Source: a bacterium (GTDB lineage Bacteria > SAR324 > XYD2-FULL-50-16). Taken from it: a DNA stretch of 64,000 bases. The stretch spans positions 62,001 to 126,000 of the forward strand of contig JAHJTV010000087.1 of the NCBI GenBank assembly GCA_018829445.1, given 5' to 3'. Every line of letters starts with the position of its first letter. Position 1 is the first letter of the stretch. Of the stretch, positions 18,616-27,547 are shown in pieces. The notes beneath the pieces are model-generated. The model did not search any database and was not told the origin of the DNA. It saw nothing but the letters and a program-made list of their open reading frames with translations. Both the position numbers and the translations under genes were made by a program.

Positions 18616-18647
18616 AGCGTATTGCAATTAACAACATGCAATACGCT
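18616..18647 (-). promoter_or_regulatory. Perfect 11-bp inverted repeat in the vgrG leader
   Basis: AGCGTATTGCA (18616-18626) and TGCAATACGCT (18637-18647) form a perfect stem with a 10-nt loop, ending 26 bp before the first vgrG ATG. It may act as an operator or an RNA hairpin in the 5' leader. There is no T-run typical of a terminator on the minus strand. Confidence 0.4.
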
Positions 18648-19097
18648 TAGTAGAACAATGGATATTCCTGATTGTTTTGTTTCCATTCAGGATCAATAGT
18701 TTTTTATCCGAATGATATTGTCAAATTGATCTGTTTATTTCGATAAAATCTGTTCTTACAAAATAAAGGGATAAATCTGGTATTTTGACTAAAAATAAAA
18801 GTTCTGCTTTTTTTCGAAAACGGATCACTCAAATTGATATTCAATCCGATCAGTGTAGAAAATTAGTCAAATCAATATGAGAAAACCACGTTAAATGACT
18901 GGTAATTTGGTTTTTTCTATTCATTTTTAATTTCGCACAGCTTTTTCCGCAATGAATAAAACAGATGGATTTTGTATGAAATGAGATTGTTCAGAGATGG
19001 ATTGAAATTAAACGAATATTTGGTCACCAATAAATCTCTGTAATCTTTATTGATAAGAGAGGAAAGGGCTGATTCAAGATTAATCGATTTTATTCGA

Positions 19098-19113
19098 CGG
19101 TCATAAATGACCG
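19098..19113 (-). terminator. Short hairpin downstream of the lipid cluster
   Basis: CGGTCAT (19098-19104) and ATGACCG (19107-19113) form a tight stem about 65 nt beyond the last cluster gene on the minus strand, followed by an A/T-rich tract. Plausible but weak terminator. Confidence 0.35.
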
Positions 19114-19179
19114 CCTAACTTCTTGAAAGATATCCTGGGCTGGAAACTGAAGTGATCTTCTTGAATATTTAACTCAATC

Positions 19180-20670
19180 TTAGGAGGATTTGTTTATCTG
19201 GTCTATTATCCTTTCATAGCCGATAAACTCTGCGCAGGTTTGCAGGGAGCCGATGGAAACACCTAAAATTCCGTGCATGCTGGTGTTTTGTCCGGTAAAA
19301 AACAGGTTGGGTATTTTGGTGCGTACAGACACATGGGTTTTAAAAGGGTCTTTGCAGTCTTTACTGATCCCGTAAATCGATCCATCCTTTGTTCCGGTAT
19401 AGTCCCGGTACGTCAGTGGTGTAGAAGTATAGTATTGTTTGATTTGTTGACGAAATCCGGGTATATTTTCCTCGACTGCATCCAACAAACATTCAGCTTT
19501 CTTTCGCTTGAAATCCAAATATTCCTCACCTCTTTTATTTATGGATGTGTTTTCCCATTGGAGGACATCTTTATATTCCATGAAAGTCAAAATGATAGCT
19601 GTGTCCGCATAATCTTCAGATTTGGAAGTGGCTGGAGTCAGAAACATATAACCTCCCGGCCAGTCATCGGTCTTCTGTTCAAGGACACTCCAGACATCAT
19701 CGGAATTGATATGATAATAGTTGTAGTTTTGATATTTAAAGGAATTTTCCTTAAGGCGAACATAGAGGCAAAAGGTTGAAATCGAATTTGAAATACTTTC
19801 GATTCTTTCCCTGTACAACGCTCTGACATTTTCTCTATCTATTAAAGATAAGGTTACGGCAGGGTGCACATTGGAAATAAACTGCTTCCCATGTATCTCC
19901 TCGCCATTATTGAGTTTAACAGATTCGATGTTTTTCCCTGAAAACTTAAAATGGCATACTTCAGAATCTGATAAAATAACGCCACCATTTTCTTCGATTG
20001 ATTCTACCAGAAAATCAGCTATTTGAGAGCTCCCATCTATGGGCCTCCATGAACTTTGGAGAAAGGAGTGAAAGACAGTTGCATGTTGATAAATGGACGT
20101 ATTGTGCGAAGATCCTGCATAAAGGAAATTGAGTCCCGCCAGTACATTTTGCAGTTGTTTGTTACAGGTCACTGAAGACATAAAATCAGCAATACTGAGA
20201 GAATAATAAGGATTAAACCCGGATTTTTGAGGCAGTCTTAAGTTAAACAGGTCGAGTGAATCGATGATCTTCATTATCTGTTTGCAGTACTCTTTAATCT
20301 CCTCTTTTTCCCGGGGAAATTGATGGGACATGGTATCAATAAAGCGATCGTAACCGATGGGATATTTGAATTGCGTCCCGTTCAGATCCAATATATCAAA
20401 TCCGTTTTCATCCAGTCGTTTCAGATTCAGTTTATCCATTATACCGAAGTATTTGAATAAACGGTTTGTGACCTGCCCCTCATCCATACTACCTATATAA
20501 TGCACTCCGGTATCAAAGACACAACCGCCGCGGTTAAATGTTTGCAGACAACCACCGATCTGTTTATTTTTTTCTATAACACAAACACTGAATCCTTCCT
20601 TACTCAAGATATTTGCGCACAGCAGCCCACCAAGACCACTTCCAACAATAACGATATCAAATTGCTTCAT
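19180..20670 (-). CDS. CrtI/phytoene desaturase-like FAD oxidoreductase
   Basis: A 496-residue flavoprotein. The N-terminus has the dinucleotide fold VGSGLGGLLCA (residues 9-19), then EKNKQIGGCLQTF, the CrtI-family motif. The C-terminus has the second FAD contact (LFFTGQNTSMHGILG). Relatives desaturate, isomerise or saturate polyene chains. It is the last gene of the 27-gene run, one base after the acyltransferase-methyltransferase gene. In a polyene lipid pathway it would set or remove double bonds late in assembly. CrtI-like genes also occur in the candidate ladderane gene sets of anammox bacteria and in flexirubin clusters; which applies here is not decidable by eye. Confidence 0.85.
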   Translation of the reverse strand: MKQFDIVIVGSGLGGLLCANILSKEGFSVCVIEKNKQIGGCLQTFNRGGCVFDTGVHYIGSMDEGQVTNRLFKYFGIMDKLNLKRLDENGFDILDLNGTQFKYPIGYDRFIDTMSHQFPREKEEIKEYCKQIMKIIDSLDLFNLRLPQKSGFNPYYSLSIADFMSSVTCNKQLQNVLAGLNFLYAGSSHNTSIYQHATVFHSFLQSSWRPIDGSSQIADFLVESIEENGGVILSDSEVCHFKFSGKNIESVKLNNGEEIHGKQFISNVHPAVTLSLIDRENVRALYRERIESISNSISTFCLYVRLKENSFKYQNYNYYHINSDDVWSVLEQKTDDWPGGYMFLTPATSKSEDYADTAIILTFMEYKDVLQWENTSINKRGEEYLDFKRKKAECLLDAVEENIPGFRQQIKQYYTSTPLTYRDYTGTKDGSIYGISKDCKDPFKTHVSVRTKIPNLFFTGQNTSMHGILGVSIGSLQTCAEFIGYERIIDQINKSS

Positions 20671-20671
20671 T

Positions 20672-22609
20672 TTATTTAATTATAACAAGGTTTGGAATAT
20701 TGGTCAGTTTCTCTGTCCCCGGCATGCCAGCAGGGGTTAAAATATGGTTGAGTTTGTGTTCCCAATGAATGTTTGTCCTTTTTTCCTGTTTTGTATCACC
20801 GAAAAAGAATCTTTGAAACGGGTTAAATCGAAATTTTTGCTTATCGATGATTAACTTTGTTTTTGAACCGGATTGTTTATTTATTGAATCGAGGAGTGAT
20901 ACAAATGAGCCGTTTTCCAAGTCGATACTTTCTGCATTTATTAAACAGACATCAACCTTTTCAGTGAATTCAGAAAATTGGTCTATGGATTTGAACTCTA
21001 TATTATCATGAATAAATTGTGTTGTTTGGGCTGTATTGATTTTGTTGTCATCCAGGTCTGTTGCCATGATCTCAATCGATTTAAACTTAAACCTGAGGAG
21101 ATGAGACACAACTCCCCATTCACAGCCAATATGCAGCAATCTTTTGCAGTTGGTTACCTGATCAAAGAGTTGTTCCAGTGAAGAAAGGGATTTGAATGTA
21201 TCTTTCACAGCCCTTTCCGCTTGAAATCCCTGATAGGTATAGGTGTATTTCAGGTGTTCTTTAAAATAGTAAGGGGTCTCGTACGTCTGACGCAGGTTTT
21301 TATACTGCAGTTTAAAATAGGCAGAGATTTTTTTAGTTCTTTGAGAATAGCCTTCACCGTATGTTGGATCATCAATAGCGATACGGGGCAGTATCCGGGT
21401 TGTCAATTTTGGTTTTTTCAGAATCAGGTCCCCTTTGGCAATTCCATCGCCGGTTCCATGGAGAATTACGGGTAAGATTTCCAATTGCAGATTCTCGGCC
21501 AGAAAAAAAGCTCCCTTTTTGAACCGATTAATCTCCATGGTTCTTGATCGCGTTCCCTCAGGGAAAACGACAATGGAGTAGCCCTCCTTAACTTTCTCAC
21601 GTAGAAGAGAGAAGCTGTTCTCGATTCCCGCTGAAACCGGATAATAATCAACCCATTGAATGATTCTTCCAAAAAAAGGAGAGTTCCAGACCCAGTCATT
21701 TGTCAGAATAATAACTTTAGGATGAAGTCCAATGACAATGAGAAGATCAATAAACGACTGATGATTGGCGATGATAACTGCAGGGCGCGTAAACTCTTCG
21801 CCCGGCTCATTTTCAAATCGATGATACTCTGCCATGATATAGACAATAAATCTGCAAAACCGGCTGATAAACCGATGATATAACAATTTCCTTTTTTGCA
21901 TTTTTCCCCTGAAGAAGGGGAATCCAAACAGTATAAATCCGACAATCACCAGAGCCAGGCAACCAGATAAGAATACCCCATATGCAAAACTGCTTCTCAA
22001 CACCAGTTTTACTGTCAAGGGATATCGCCTTTGCTCCAGACGGTTGTGAAAAGCATAATGCAAAACTGTCGGAATGAGTAACAGCGAACCGGTAATCACG
22101 ATTGAAGCACTGCTCAGGTAGTAAACCAGCGGGTTATAGTTGTAAATATTTGATGCTTTTATCCATATTAGAGCAACCAACAGCGCCATCAACAAAACGA
22201 AATACAGTAACAAAAGAGGTTTGCTCGCTTTCAGCCATTTGATTGTCGGGAACATTGTGTTAAGTCTTGTAATAAATGTCACAAGATCAAGAATGATTCC
22301 GATATACAGAAAAGTATGTGGATAATTCAATGCCTGATGATTCAAGCCATTTGTGTCACTAAAGACCAGCAGCGGTAAAACCGGCAACAGGGTCAGCAAA
22401 ACCGTATCCCATCTTCCAAAGCTGTAGTAGAGGATTGTCACAATGATCAACACTATCAGAGTGATGCCACTTGCAAAAAAAAGAAAACCTGTTTGTTCAA
22501 AAAATATAAATCGGTTAATAGCAGCCACTACCACTCCAATAATGACCAATGAAAGTGTTAGTTTAAAATTGCCGACTATTCGTGCCAGATTTGAGATATC
22601 GTGAACCAT
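20672..22609 (-). CDS. Half-RND membrane region - PlsC acyltransferase - methyltransferase fusion
   Basis: Three parts in one chain. Residues 1-235 hold about seven membrane helices whose pattern (LLPVLPLLVF, then LNHQALNYP and LSSASIVITG) echoes the C-terminal half of an MMPL/RND exporter, lacking its usual charged residues. Residues 240-440 are a PlsC-type acyltransferase with NHQSFID (His283, Asp288) and FPEGTRSR. Residues 480-645 resemble a SAM methyltransferase (LLHIGCEWGVVS), though its motif is degenerate. It probably acylates a lipid intermediate at the inner membrane. The RND-like origin of the front part is inference from motif spacing. Confidence 0.75.
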   Translation of the reverse strand: MVHDISNLARIVGNFKLTLSLVIIGVVVAAINRFIFFEQTGFLFFASGITLIVLIIVTILYYSFGRWDTVLLTLLPVLPLLVFSDTNGLNHQALNYPHTFLYIGIILDLVTFITRLNTMFPTIKWLKASKPLLLLYFVLLMALLVALIWIKASNIYNYNPLVYYLSSASIVITGSLLLIPTVLHYAFHNRLEQRRYPLTVKLVLRSSFAYGVFLSGCLALVIVGFILFGFPFFRGKMQKRKLLYHRFISRFCRFIVYIMAEYHRFENEPGEEFTRPAVIIANHQSFIDLLIVIGLHPKVIILTNDWVWNSPFFGRIIQWVDYYPVSAGIENSFSLLREKVKEGYSIVVFPEGTRSRTMEINRFKKGAFFLAENLQLEILPVILHGTGDGIAKGDLILKKPKLTTRILPRIAIDDPTYGEGYSQRTKKISAYFKLQYKNLRQTYETPYYFKEHLKYTYTYQGFQAERAVKDTFKSLSSLEQLFDQVTNCKRLLHIGCEWGVVSHLLRFKFKSIEIMATDLDDNKINTAQTTQFIHDNIEFKSIDQFSEFTEKVDVCLINAESIDLENGSFVSLLDSINKQSGSKTKLIIDKQKFRFNPFQRFFFGDTKQEKRTNIHWEHKLNHILTPAGMPGTEKLTNIPNLVIIK

Positions 22610-22626
22610 TGTGACTTAATGAGAAT

Positions 22627-23016
22627 TTATGGAAGAGTTCCCGTTGGCAATTTATTTTCCGGAACAAATAGTCCGGAAAATTTTAAAAAAATCTTATCGC
22701 CGGAACTTAATTGTGACTTTACCTTAATCTGGTTATTCTGCTCTGAATATTCAAGGTCAAGTCTAACATTTTTTTCCTGTGGTGTAAGCATGGACAAAAA
22801 CTTGATGTTTTTCGCTTCAACCAGAAAGCAGGGTTTCCCCTTCAACCGGGAGATAATATCTTTGACAATTTGTATCTGGCAGACACCGGGGGTTACAGGG
22901 TTTGAAGGGAAATGGCCTTCATAAATGGCATGATCGGCATTTAATGAAATAACAGCCTGGATTGTCTGACCTTCCTCTTTTAATTCCAGAATTTTATAGA
23001 GTTGGTTATTAAACAT
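22627..23016 (-). CDS. FabZ/ApeI-like 3-hydroxyacyl-ACP dehydratase
   Basis: A 129-residue single hotdog domain with the FabZ-type active site YEGHFPSNPVTPGV (His35). It would remove water from 3-hydroxyacyl-ACP to give the trans double bond. It is one of two dehydratases in the cluster; the other (42795-43235) is of a different hotdog branch. Aryl polyene pathways also use two. It starts 20 bp after the B12-type radical SAM gene. Confidence 0.85.
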   Translation of the reverse strand: MFNNQLYKILELKEEGQTIQAVISLNADHAIYEGHFPSNPVTPGVCQIQIVKDIISRLKGKPCFLVEAKNIKFLSMLTPQEKNVRLDLEYSEQNNQIKVKSQLSSGDKIFLKFSGLFVPENKLPTGTLP

Positions 23017-23036
23017 CGTCTCAAATTATAAGCGGT

Positions 23037-24302
23037 TTAGTTCAAAACTGTTTTTCCGAAGGTCCTTTTTACCAGATTCCGTTTCCTGGGTTTAAAAGTA
23101 TCATCTGCCCTCTCTTTCTGCATCACTTTGTATAACAACTTAAACATCTTCATCTGTTGCGATTCTTTTTCATGAAACGTATCCCAGGCATATTGCAAAA
23201 GCTCCTGAAGTCTTTCGGGACTCATATGCTTGGGCTGATAAACCACTTTGTCAGCTGAATAGTCATCCCAATCGTAAGAGATGATCCTGTTTTGGGAATG
23301 GAGTTCTTCATAAGCCTGTGTATGCGGGAAAGGTGTCAATACTGTAAACTCTGCCAGATCAAGGTTGATTTCCATTAAAAAGTCAATCAACTCCTTAATG
23401 AAGTCCTCTGTGTGGTTATCCAATCCCAACAGAATTGTCCCTTCCACACCTATTCCATGATCGTGGTATCTCTGTATTCTTTCCTTGATATAATCAGATG
23501 TGTCAAAAACTGCCTGGTAAACATACCAGGCTCCTGCCTGTGCAGCCAGATCCAGCACTTGCGGATCATCTTCAATGGGGTGGCAGCACCATTTTTTCTT
23601 CAGGGGAATCATCTCTCTAAAAAGATCGAGTTCCCACTGTTTATCCTGAGCCAGGGAATTATCAACAATAAAAAGCCTGTTGTTGTCGATGCTTTCCAAT
23701 TCTGCCAGGGTTTTATCTATGGGTCTCGGTCTGAATTGTCTACCACCCAGGTAAGCAACAGCGCATGGATAGCAGTTGAAACGACATCCACGTGATGCAT
23801 GAACCAGATCCACCATTTGCACACCCTTATGGTTGTAAAGATCCCGGTTCAGGATATCCCTTCTTGCGGTTCCCACAATCTCAATTGGAGGTAGTTCATT
23901 CATATAGTTATAGACTTTTTTGAGAGAATTATTTTTCAGATCGGCCAATACTCCTTCCATTCTTCCTTCTGCTTCCCCAAGAAAGACGGAGTCAACATGC
24001 TGCTGACATTCCTCTGAATGCAGCATTGTTGCAATACCACCGCTGATGGTGGGAATTCCTCTCTTTTTGTATTCTGCAGCAATCTCAAACCCTCGCTTAA
24101 CCTGAATCGTCAGCATCATGGAAATACCCACAACATCGACGGACTCATCGAAATCTATCTCTTCCACATTTTCATCGACAAAAGAGATGTCAACATAATC
24201 GGGCAAGGTAGCTGCAAAAACTACCGGACCGTGAGGAGGAAGATGGAATGTTGTTTGGCCTTCCAGTTTTTTCCATTTGGGATATACAATTTTAAATTTC
24301 AT
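23037..24302 (-). CDS. B12-binding-type radical SAM enzyme (second of two)
   Basis: Residues 1-130 match the cobalamin-binding-like N-terminal domain of class B radical SAM enzymes (VGISMMLTIQ, then SGGIATMLHSEE). The radical SAM core has CRFNCYPC (Cys173, 177, 180), the CX3CX2C cluster site. The C-terminal 100 residues resemble the extension of hopanoid methylase-like relatives. Reactions in this family include methylation of unactivated carbon and ring formation. Its place between an AMP-ligase and a dehydratase points to a lipid substrate. The classic DxHxxG cobalamin motif is not evident, so B12 use needs testing. Confidence 0.85.
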   Translation of the reverse strand: MKFKIVYPKWKKLEGQTTFHLPPHGPVVFAATLPDYVDISFVDENVEEIDFDESVDVVGISMMLTIQVKRGFEIAAEYKKRGIPTISGGIATMLHSEECQQHVDSVFLGEAEGRMEGVLADLKNNSLKKVYNYMNELPPIEIVGTARRDILNRDLYNHKGVQMVDLVHASRGCRFNCYPCAVAYLGGRQFRPRPIDKTLAELESIDNNRLFIVDNSLAQDKQWELDLFREMIPLKKKWCCHPIEDDPQVLDLAAQAGAWYVYQAVFDTSDYIKERIQRYHDHGIGVEGTILLGLDNHTEDFIKELIDFLMEINLDLAEFTVLTPFPHTQAYEELHSQNRIISYDWDDYSADKVVYQPKHMSPERLQELLQYAWDTFHEKESQQMKMFKLLYKVMQKERADDTFKPRKRNLVKRTFGKTVLN

Positions 24303-24320
24303 TCTTAACCTCTGTTTTAA

Positions 24321-25955
24321 TTAATCACGGGATGTTAACAACTCTTGTTTCAACAATCGTCTTAAGGGCTTACCAATTTTATTCTTCGGCAATTCGTTTC
24401 TGAATTTAAAAAATCTGGGTATTTTGTAATCGGGAAGATAATTACTGCAAAACGAGATCAGCTCTTGTCTTTTGGGAAAACTATCCGATTCCGGAATGAT
24501 AAAGGCAGTAATTGCATCTCCCCGGAGCTGATCGCTGATACCGACAACAGTAACATCTTTTATTTGCGGGTGTTTTATCAAAGCCCGCTCAACTTCACTT
24601 GGATAAACGTTGTATCCACTAGAGATCATCAGGTCATCTTTTCGATCAACCAGGTAGAAATAACCCAGATCATCCATATAACCAAGATCGCCGGTGTATA
24701 ACCAGCCATCTCTTATGGTTTGTGATGTTTTCTCTTCATCTTGCCAATACCCCTTCATCATCTGGGGACCTTTAAAGATGATTTCACCTGTTTCACCAAC
24801 GGGCAACTCCTGTTCTCCCGTTTCAATATCCACAATCTTCACATCAGTGTCCGGTAAAGGGATGCCAACACTTGATGAGATCCCGGGGCGTCTGAATGGT
24901 GTGATAAAAACCGTTGAGGAGGCTTCGGACAGACCGTAAGCTTGTGATATGTATTTGCCGGTCAGTCGAAGATATTTTTCCTGAATCCACTCTGATAATG
25001 ATGACCCACCGCCACTGGCAATTTCAATCGATGACAGATCATATTTGTCTGTCTCCGAACTTGAAACCAGTGCCGCCCATAAGGCAGGGACTGCCGGAAA
25101 GGAAATGGGACGATACTGCTTGATGCTGTTCAAAATCTCAATAATGGAAGACCAGTCAAACCTGGGAAACAATACCATTTGATAAGACCTGAATATTGAC
25201 AGATGCATACAAACCGTCATACCAAACACATGGAAAAATGGAATAATACAGATGGCTGATCTGCTCTGCGTCGGTGGTTTCGGGTTCCAGGAATCGATTT
25301 GCACCAGGTTGTCAATAATGGACCGATGGGTTAACATTACCGCTTTTGGATGACCTGTCACGCCGCTTGTGTACTGAAGGACGGCCAAGTCATCCGGTTC
25401 ACATCGTTGTTCACCTTCTTGGCCCGAATGACCGGAAATCAGATCATTGACGATTTCCAGCCGGATCCTTTCACCGGGAAGCGTAGATTCTTTTTCCAGA
25501 CCAAAGACACTATGGATGAGTATTCTGTCGAGGGATGTCTGTTCTGCAACTTCAAGCACATTTTTGAGAAACAGATCCAGAGTCACCACCATTTTGGGAT
25601 CGGAATGATTCAGCAACCTCAATAGATCTTCACCCTGACTAATAACATTGAGATTGACAACAACCGCTCCGATTTTAACAATCGCATAATAAGCAATTAC
25701 ATAGGTTGGTGAATTTGGTAATAACAGTGCGATACGATCACCTTTATTAACACCAAATGAGATCAAGGCATTAGCTAAAGCGTCAACTCGTATTTTTAGC
25801 TGGGAGTAGGTGATCACGATTTCATTCAGGGTAAGTGCCGGATAATCGGGAGTTCTCGCAGCAGTGCGATTCAAGATATCGGGTAGTGTAATATTCGGGT
25901 ATTCAAGGCTGTGAGGGACATCCTGATCGTACAAGTTCAGCCAACGTTTATCCAT
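24321..25955 (-). CDS. AMP-forming acyl-CoA/acyl-ACP ligase
   Basis: A 544-residue member of the acyl-adenylate family. The ATP loop is YTSGVTGHPK (about residues 195-204). AYGLSEAS, YTGDLGYMDDLGY and the C-terminal NKIGKPLRR with the adenylation lysine are all present. It resembles medium/long-chain fatty acyl ligases. It would activate a carboxylic acid for loading onto CoA or one of the two cluster ACPs. It overlaps plsY by 8 bp, so the two are coupled: one activates acyl groups, the other uses acyl-phosphate. Confidence 0.88.
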   Translation of the reverse strand: MDKRWLNLYDQDVPHSLEYPNITLPDILNRTAARTPDYPALTLNEIVITYSQLKIRVDALANALISFGVNKGDRIALLLPNSPTYVIAYYAIVKIGAVVVNLNVISQGEDLLRLLNHSDPKMVVTLDLFLKNVLEVAEQTSLDRILIHSVFGLEKESTLPGERIRLEIVNDLISGHSGQEGEQRCEPDDLAVLQYTSGVTGHPKAVMLTHRSIIDNLVQIDSWNPKPPTQSRSAICIIPFFHVFGMTVCMHLSIFRSYQMVLFPRFDWSSIIEILNSIKQYRPISFPAVPALWAALVSSSETDKYDLSSIEIASGGGSSLSEWIQEKYLRLTGKYISQAYGLSEASSTVFITPFRRPGISSSVGIPLPDTDVKIVDIETGEQELPVGETGEIIFKGPQMMKGYWQDEEKTSQTIRDGWLYTGDLGYMDDLGYFYLVDRKDDLMISSGYNVYPSEVERALIKHPQIKDVTVVGISDQLRGDAITAFIIPESDSFPKRQELISFCSNYLPDYKIPRFFKFRNELPKNKIGKPLRRLLKQELLTSRD

Positions 25956-26541
25956 TGTTTTTCTCCGACTGGATTTTGTTTCGGGCTAAATCCAATATAT
26001 TCCCATAATGATTCATAATGATTAGGAGATAAGTTACTATCGTTCCTGATATGGCGAACAGGTTTTGTGGTGTTTTTAATACTGTGCCAGCCGCAAGGAC
26101 TGAAATCATTGCAAAAGAGGCAATAAAGGGTTTTTTAATAAGCCCATAAGTCATAACCCAGGCTGCACAAGAAAATCCAGCTGAATAGGGTGATAAAAAG
26201 GCTGTAAAACCAAGATAATTTGCGACCCCTTTTCCACCCCTAAAACCGTGAAAACAGGGAAATCTGTTTCCAATAATCAAGAACAGCCCTGCCCAGGTGA
26301 CATAGTTTTCATGTAAGATGCGGATTGCCAAAAAGTACACGGCAATGGCTCTTCCCATATCCAGTGACAGAACCGCTATTGCCCAGACTATTCCTGTTTG
26401 ACGATATACGTTGGTTGTTCCGGGATTACCGCTAAAACTATTTCTGGGATCGGATTTACCGAGAATCTTAAACAGGATGATTGAGAAATTAATTGATCCG
26501 ACTATGTAAGCAGCTGGAAGCAGTAACAGGGAATATTGCAT
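25948..26541 (-). CDS. plsY: PlsY glycerol-3-phosphate acyltransferase
   Basis: A 197-residue polytopic membrane protein with the three PlsY signatures: GSINFSIIL near the N-terminus, SGNPGTTNVYR (residues 37-47) and GNRFPCFHGFRGGKGVA (about 92-108). PlsY transfers an acyl group from acyl-phosphate to glycerol-3-phosphate, making lysophosphatidic acid. A PlsY inside a specialised lipid cluster is unusual because it is normally a housekeeping gene with PlsX. No PlsX is present; the DAK2-DegV fusion in the same operon may supply acyl-phosphate instead. Confidence 0.9.
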   Translation of the reverse strand: MQYSLLLLPAAYIVGSINFSIILFKILGKSDPRNSFSGNPGTTNVYRQTGIVWAIAVLSLDMGRAIAVYFLAIRILHENYVTWAGLFLIIGNRFPCFHGFRGGKGVANYLGFTAFLSPYSAGFSCAAWVMTYGLIKKPFIASFAMISVLAAGTVLKTPQNLFAISGTIVTYLLIIMNHYGNILDLARNKIQSEKNNG

Positions 26542-26640
26542 ATTTTAAAAGATTTAAAACAATCGCCGTTAATCATGTGGACGGCTGTTTTAATATTCTG
26601 TTTTAATGACTGTTCGGTATATAAAGAGGCTATACCCAAA

Positions 26641-26661
26641 GGCGGCCAATGTAAGGCCGCC
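26641..26661. repeat. GGCGGCC palindromic repeat, copy A
   Basis: GGCGGCC (26641-26647) and GGCCGCC (26655-26661) form a perfect 7-bp stem. The following ATGTAAGGCCGCCCT block and a GTTTAA tail recur near 58903-58925. It sits in the 208-bp gap between plsY and plsC, the widest gap within the lipid cluster; the rest of the gap shows nothing else clear. Confidence 0.6.
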
Positions 26662-26749
26662 CTACCGTTTAAGTCTTGGATTCTACACCAAAAATACATT
26701 TCAGTGTTTTCAAGCGATAATTATATTGTATTTACTTTTTATGATCGGA

Positions 26750-27532
26750 TCAAACAGTAAGTGATTCTTTGTTCAGCCGGTTTTCTAATATTTCAAAGGC
26801 ATCTTTCATCATATCGGGTATGGCTTGTTTCTTGTCATAGTCTGACGGGTTGATCCGTCCGATCGCTTCGAGTTCTATATCGATGGGTTGCCAGGTGTTA
26901 AAGAGATAACTTCCCGGACGAAACAACAGATTTGTATTTTTTATTCGGAGCACGTTTATTGGAACATTGCACTGCCGGGCTATGCTGAAAGCTCCTTTGT
27001 TGAAGAGATTCATCTTTTCATTGCGACTTCTTGTTCCCTCGGGAAAAATAAACAGAACTCCCCCGGATTTTAAATAGTCTTTCATATTGCCAAGGTGCCT
27101 TAAAACCAGGGCCATATTTTTCCCTTTTGAAGAGGAGGGGATATAACCTGATCTTTTTATCATCCAGGAGAAAAAGGGCACCTTGAAAAAGGTTGATTTT
27201 ACAATGGTTTTCTGCTTTTGAAAAATGGAGATAATCAGCAATGGATCAAGATATGACAAGTGGTTGCATATAATAATGGATGAGCTGAAATCTCTTATTC
27301 TGGGATCTATTTTAATATTTATGGTTGGTGATAGCAGCTGTGTTAGTAAAAAAAAACCCTTAAAAAACAGGTGATAGTAACGTTGAAAAACGGTTTCATC
27401 TACACCGTTTCTAAAGAAGGACCAGACAATAAAGGGTCCAAATCCAAGAAGAAATCCAAAAATGAAATAAACCCATAAAACTGCGGTAATTCCAAAGTTT
27501 AATATAAATCTGAGCAGACTTAACAAGAACAT
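26750..27532 (-). CDS. PlsC-type 1-acylglycerol-3-phosphate acyltransferase
   Basis: A 260-residue membrane acyltransferase with NHLSYLDP (His91, Asp96) and FPEGTRSRNE near residue 165, plus an N-terminal hydrophobic anchor. It would acylate lysophosphatidic acid made by the neighbouring PlsY to phosphatidic acid. It follows the LpxL-like acyltransferase by 15 bp. Confidence 0.88.
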   Translation of the reverse strand: MFLLSLLRFILNFGITAVLWVYFIFGFLLGFGPFIVWSFFRNGVDETVFQRYYHLFFKGFFLLTQLLSPTINIKIDPRIRDFSSSIIICNHLSYLDPLLIISIFQKQKTIVKSTFFKVPFFSWMIKRSGYIPSSSKGKNMALVLRHLGNMKDYLKSGGVLFIFPEGTRSRNEKMNLFNKGAFSIARQCNVPINVLRIKNTNLLFRPGSYLFNTWQPIDIELEAIGRINPSDYDKKQAIPDMMKDAFEILENRLNKESLTV

Positions 27533-27547
27533 ATGACCATCTATTAC

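Larger units (their letters stand above)
18591..19179. other. Intergenic region between vgrG trio and the lipid cluster
   Basis: AT-rich, about 590 bp, no gene. It contains a perfect hairpin in the vgrG leader (18616-18647), a minus-strand TTGACA (18719-18724, no good -10 partner), and a short hairpin near the end of the lipid cluster (19098-19113). Confidence 0.35.
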
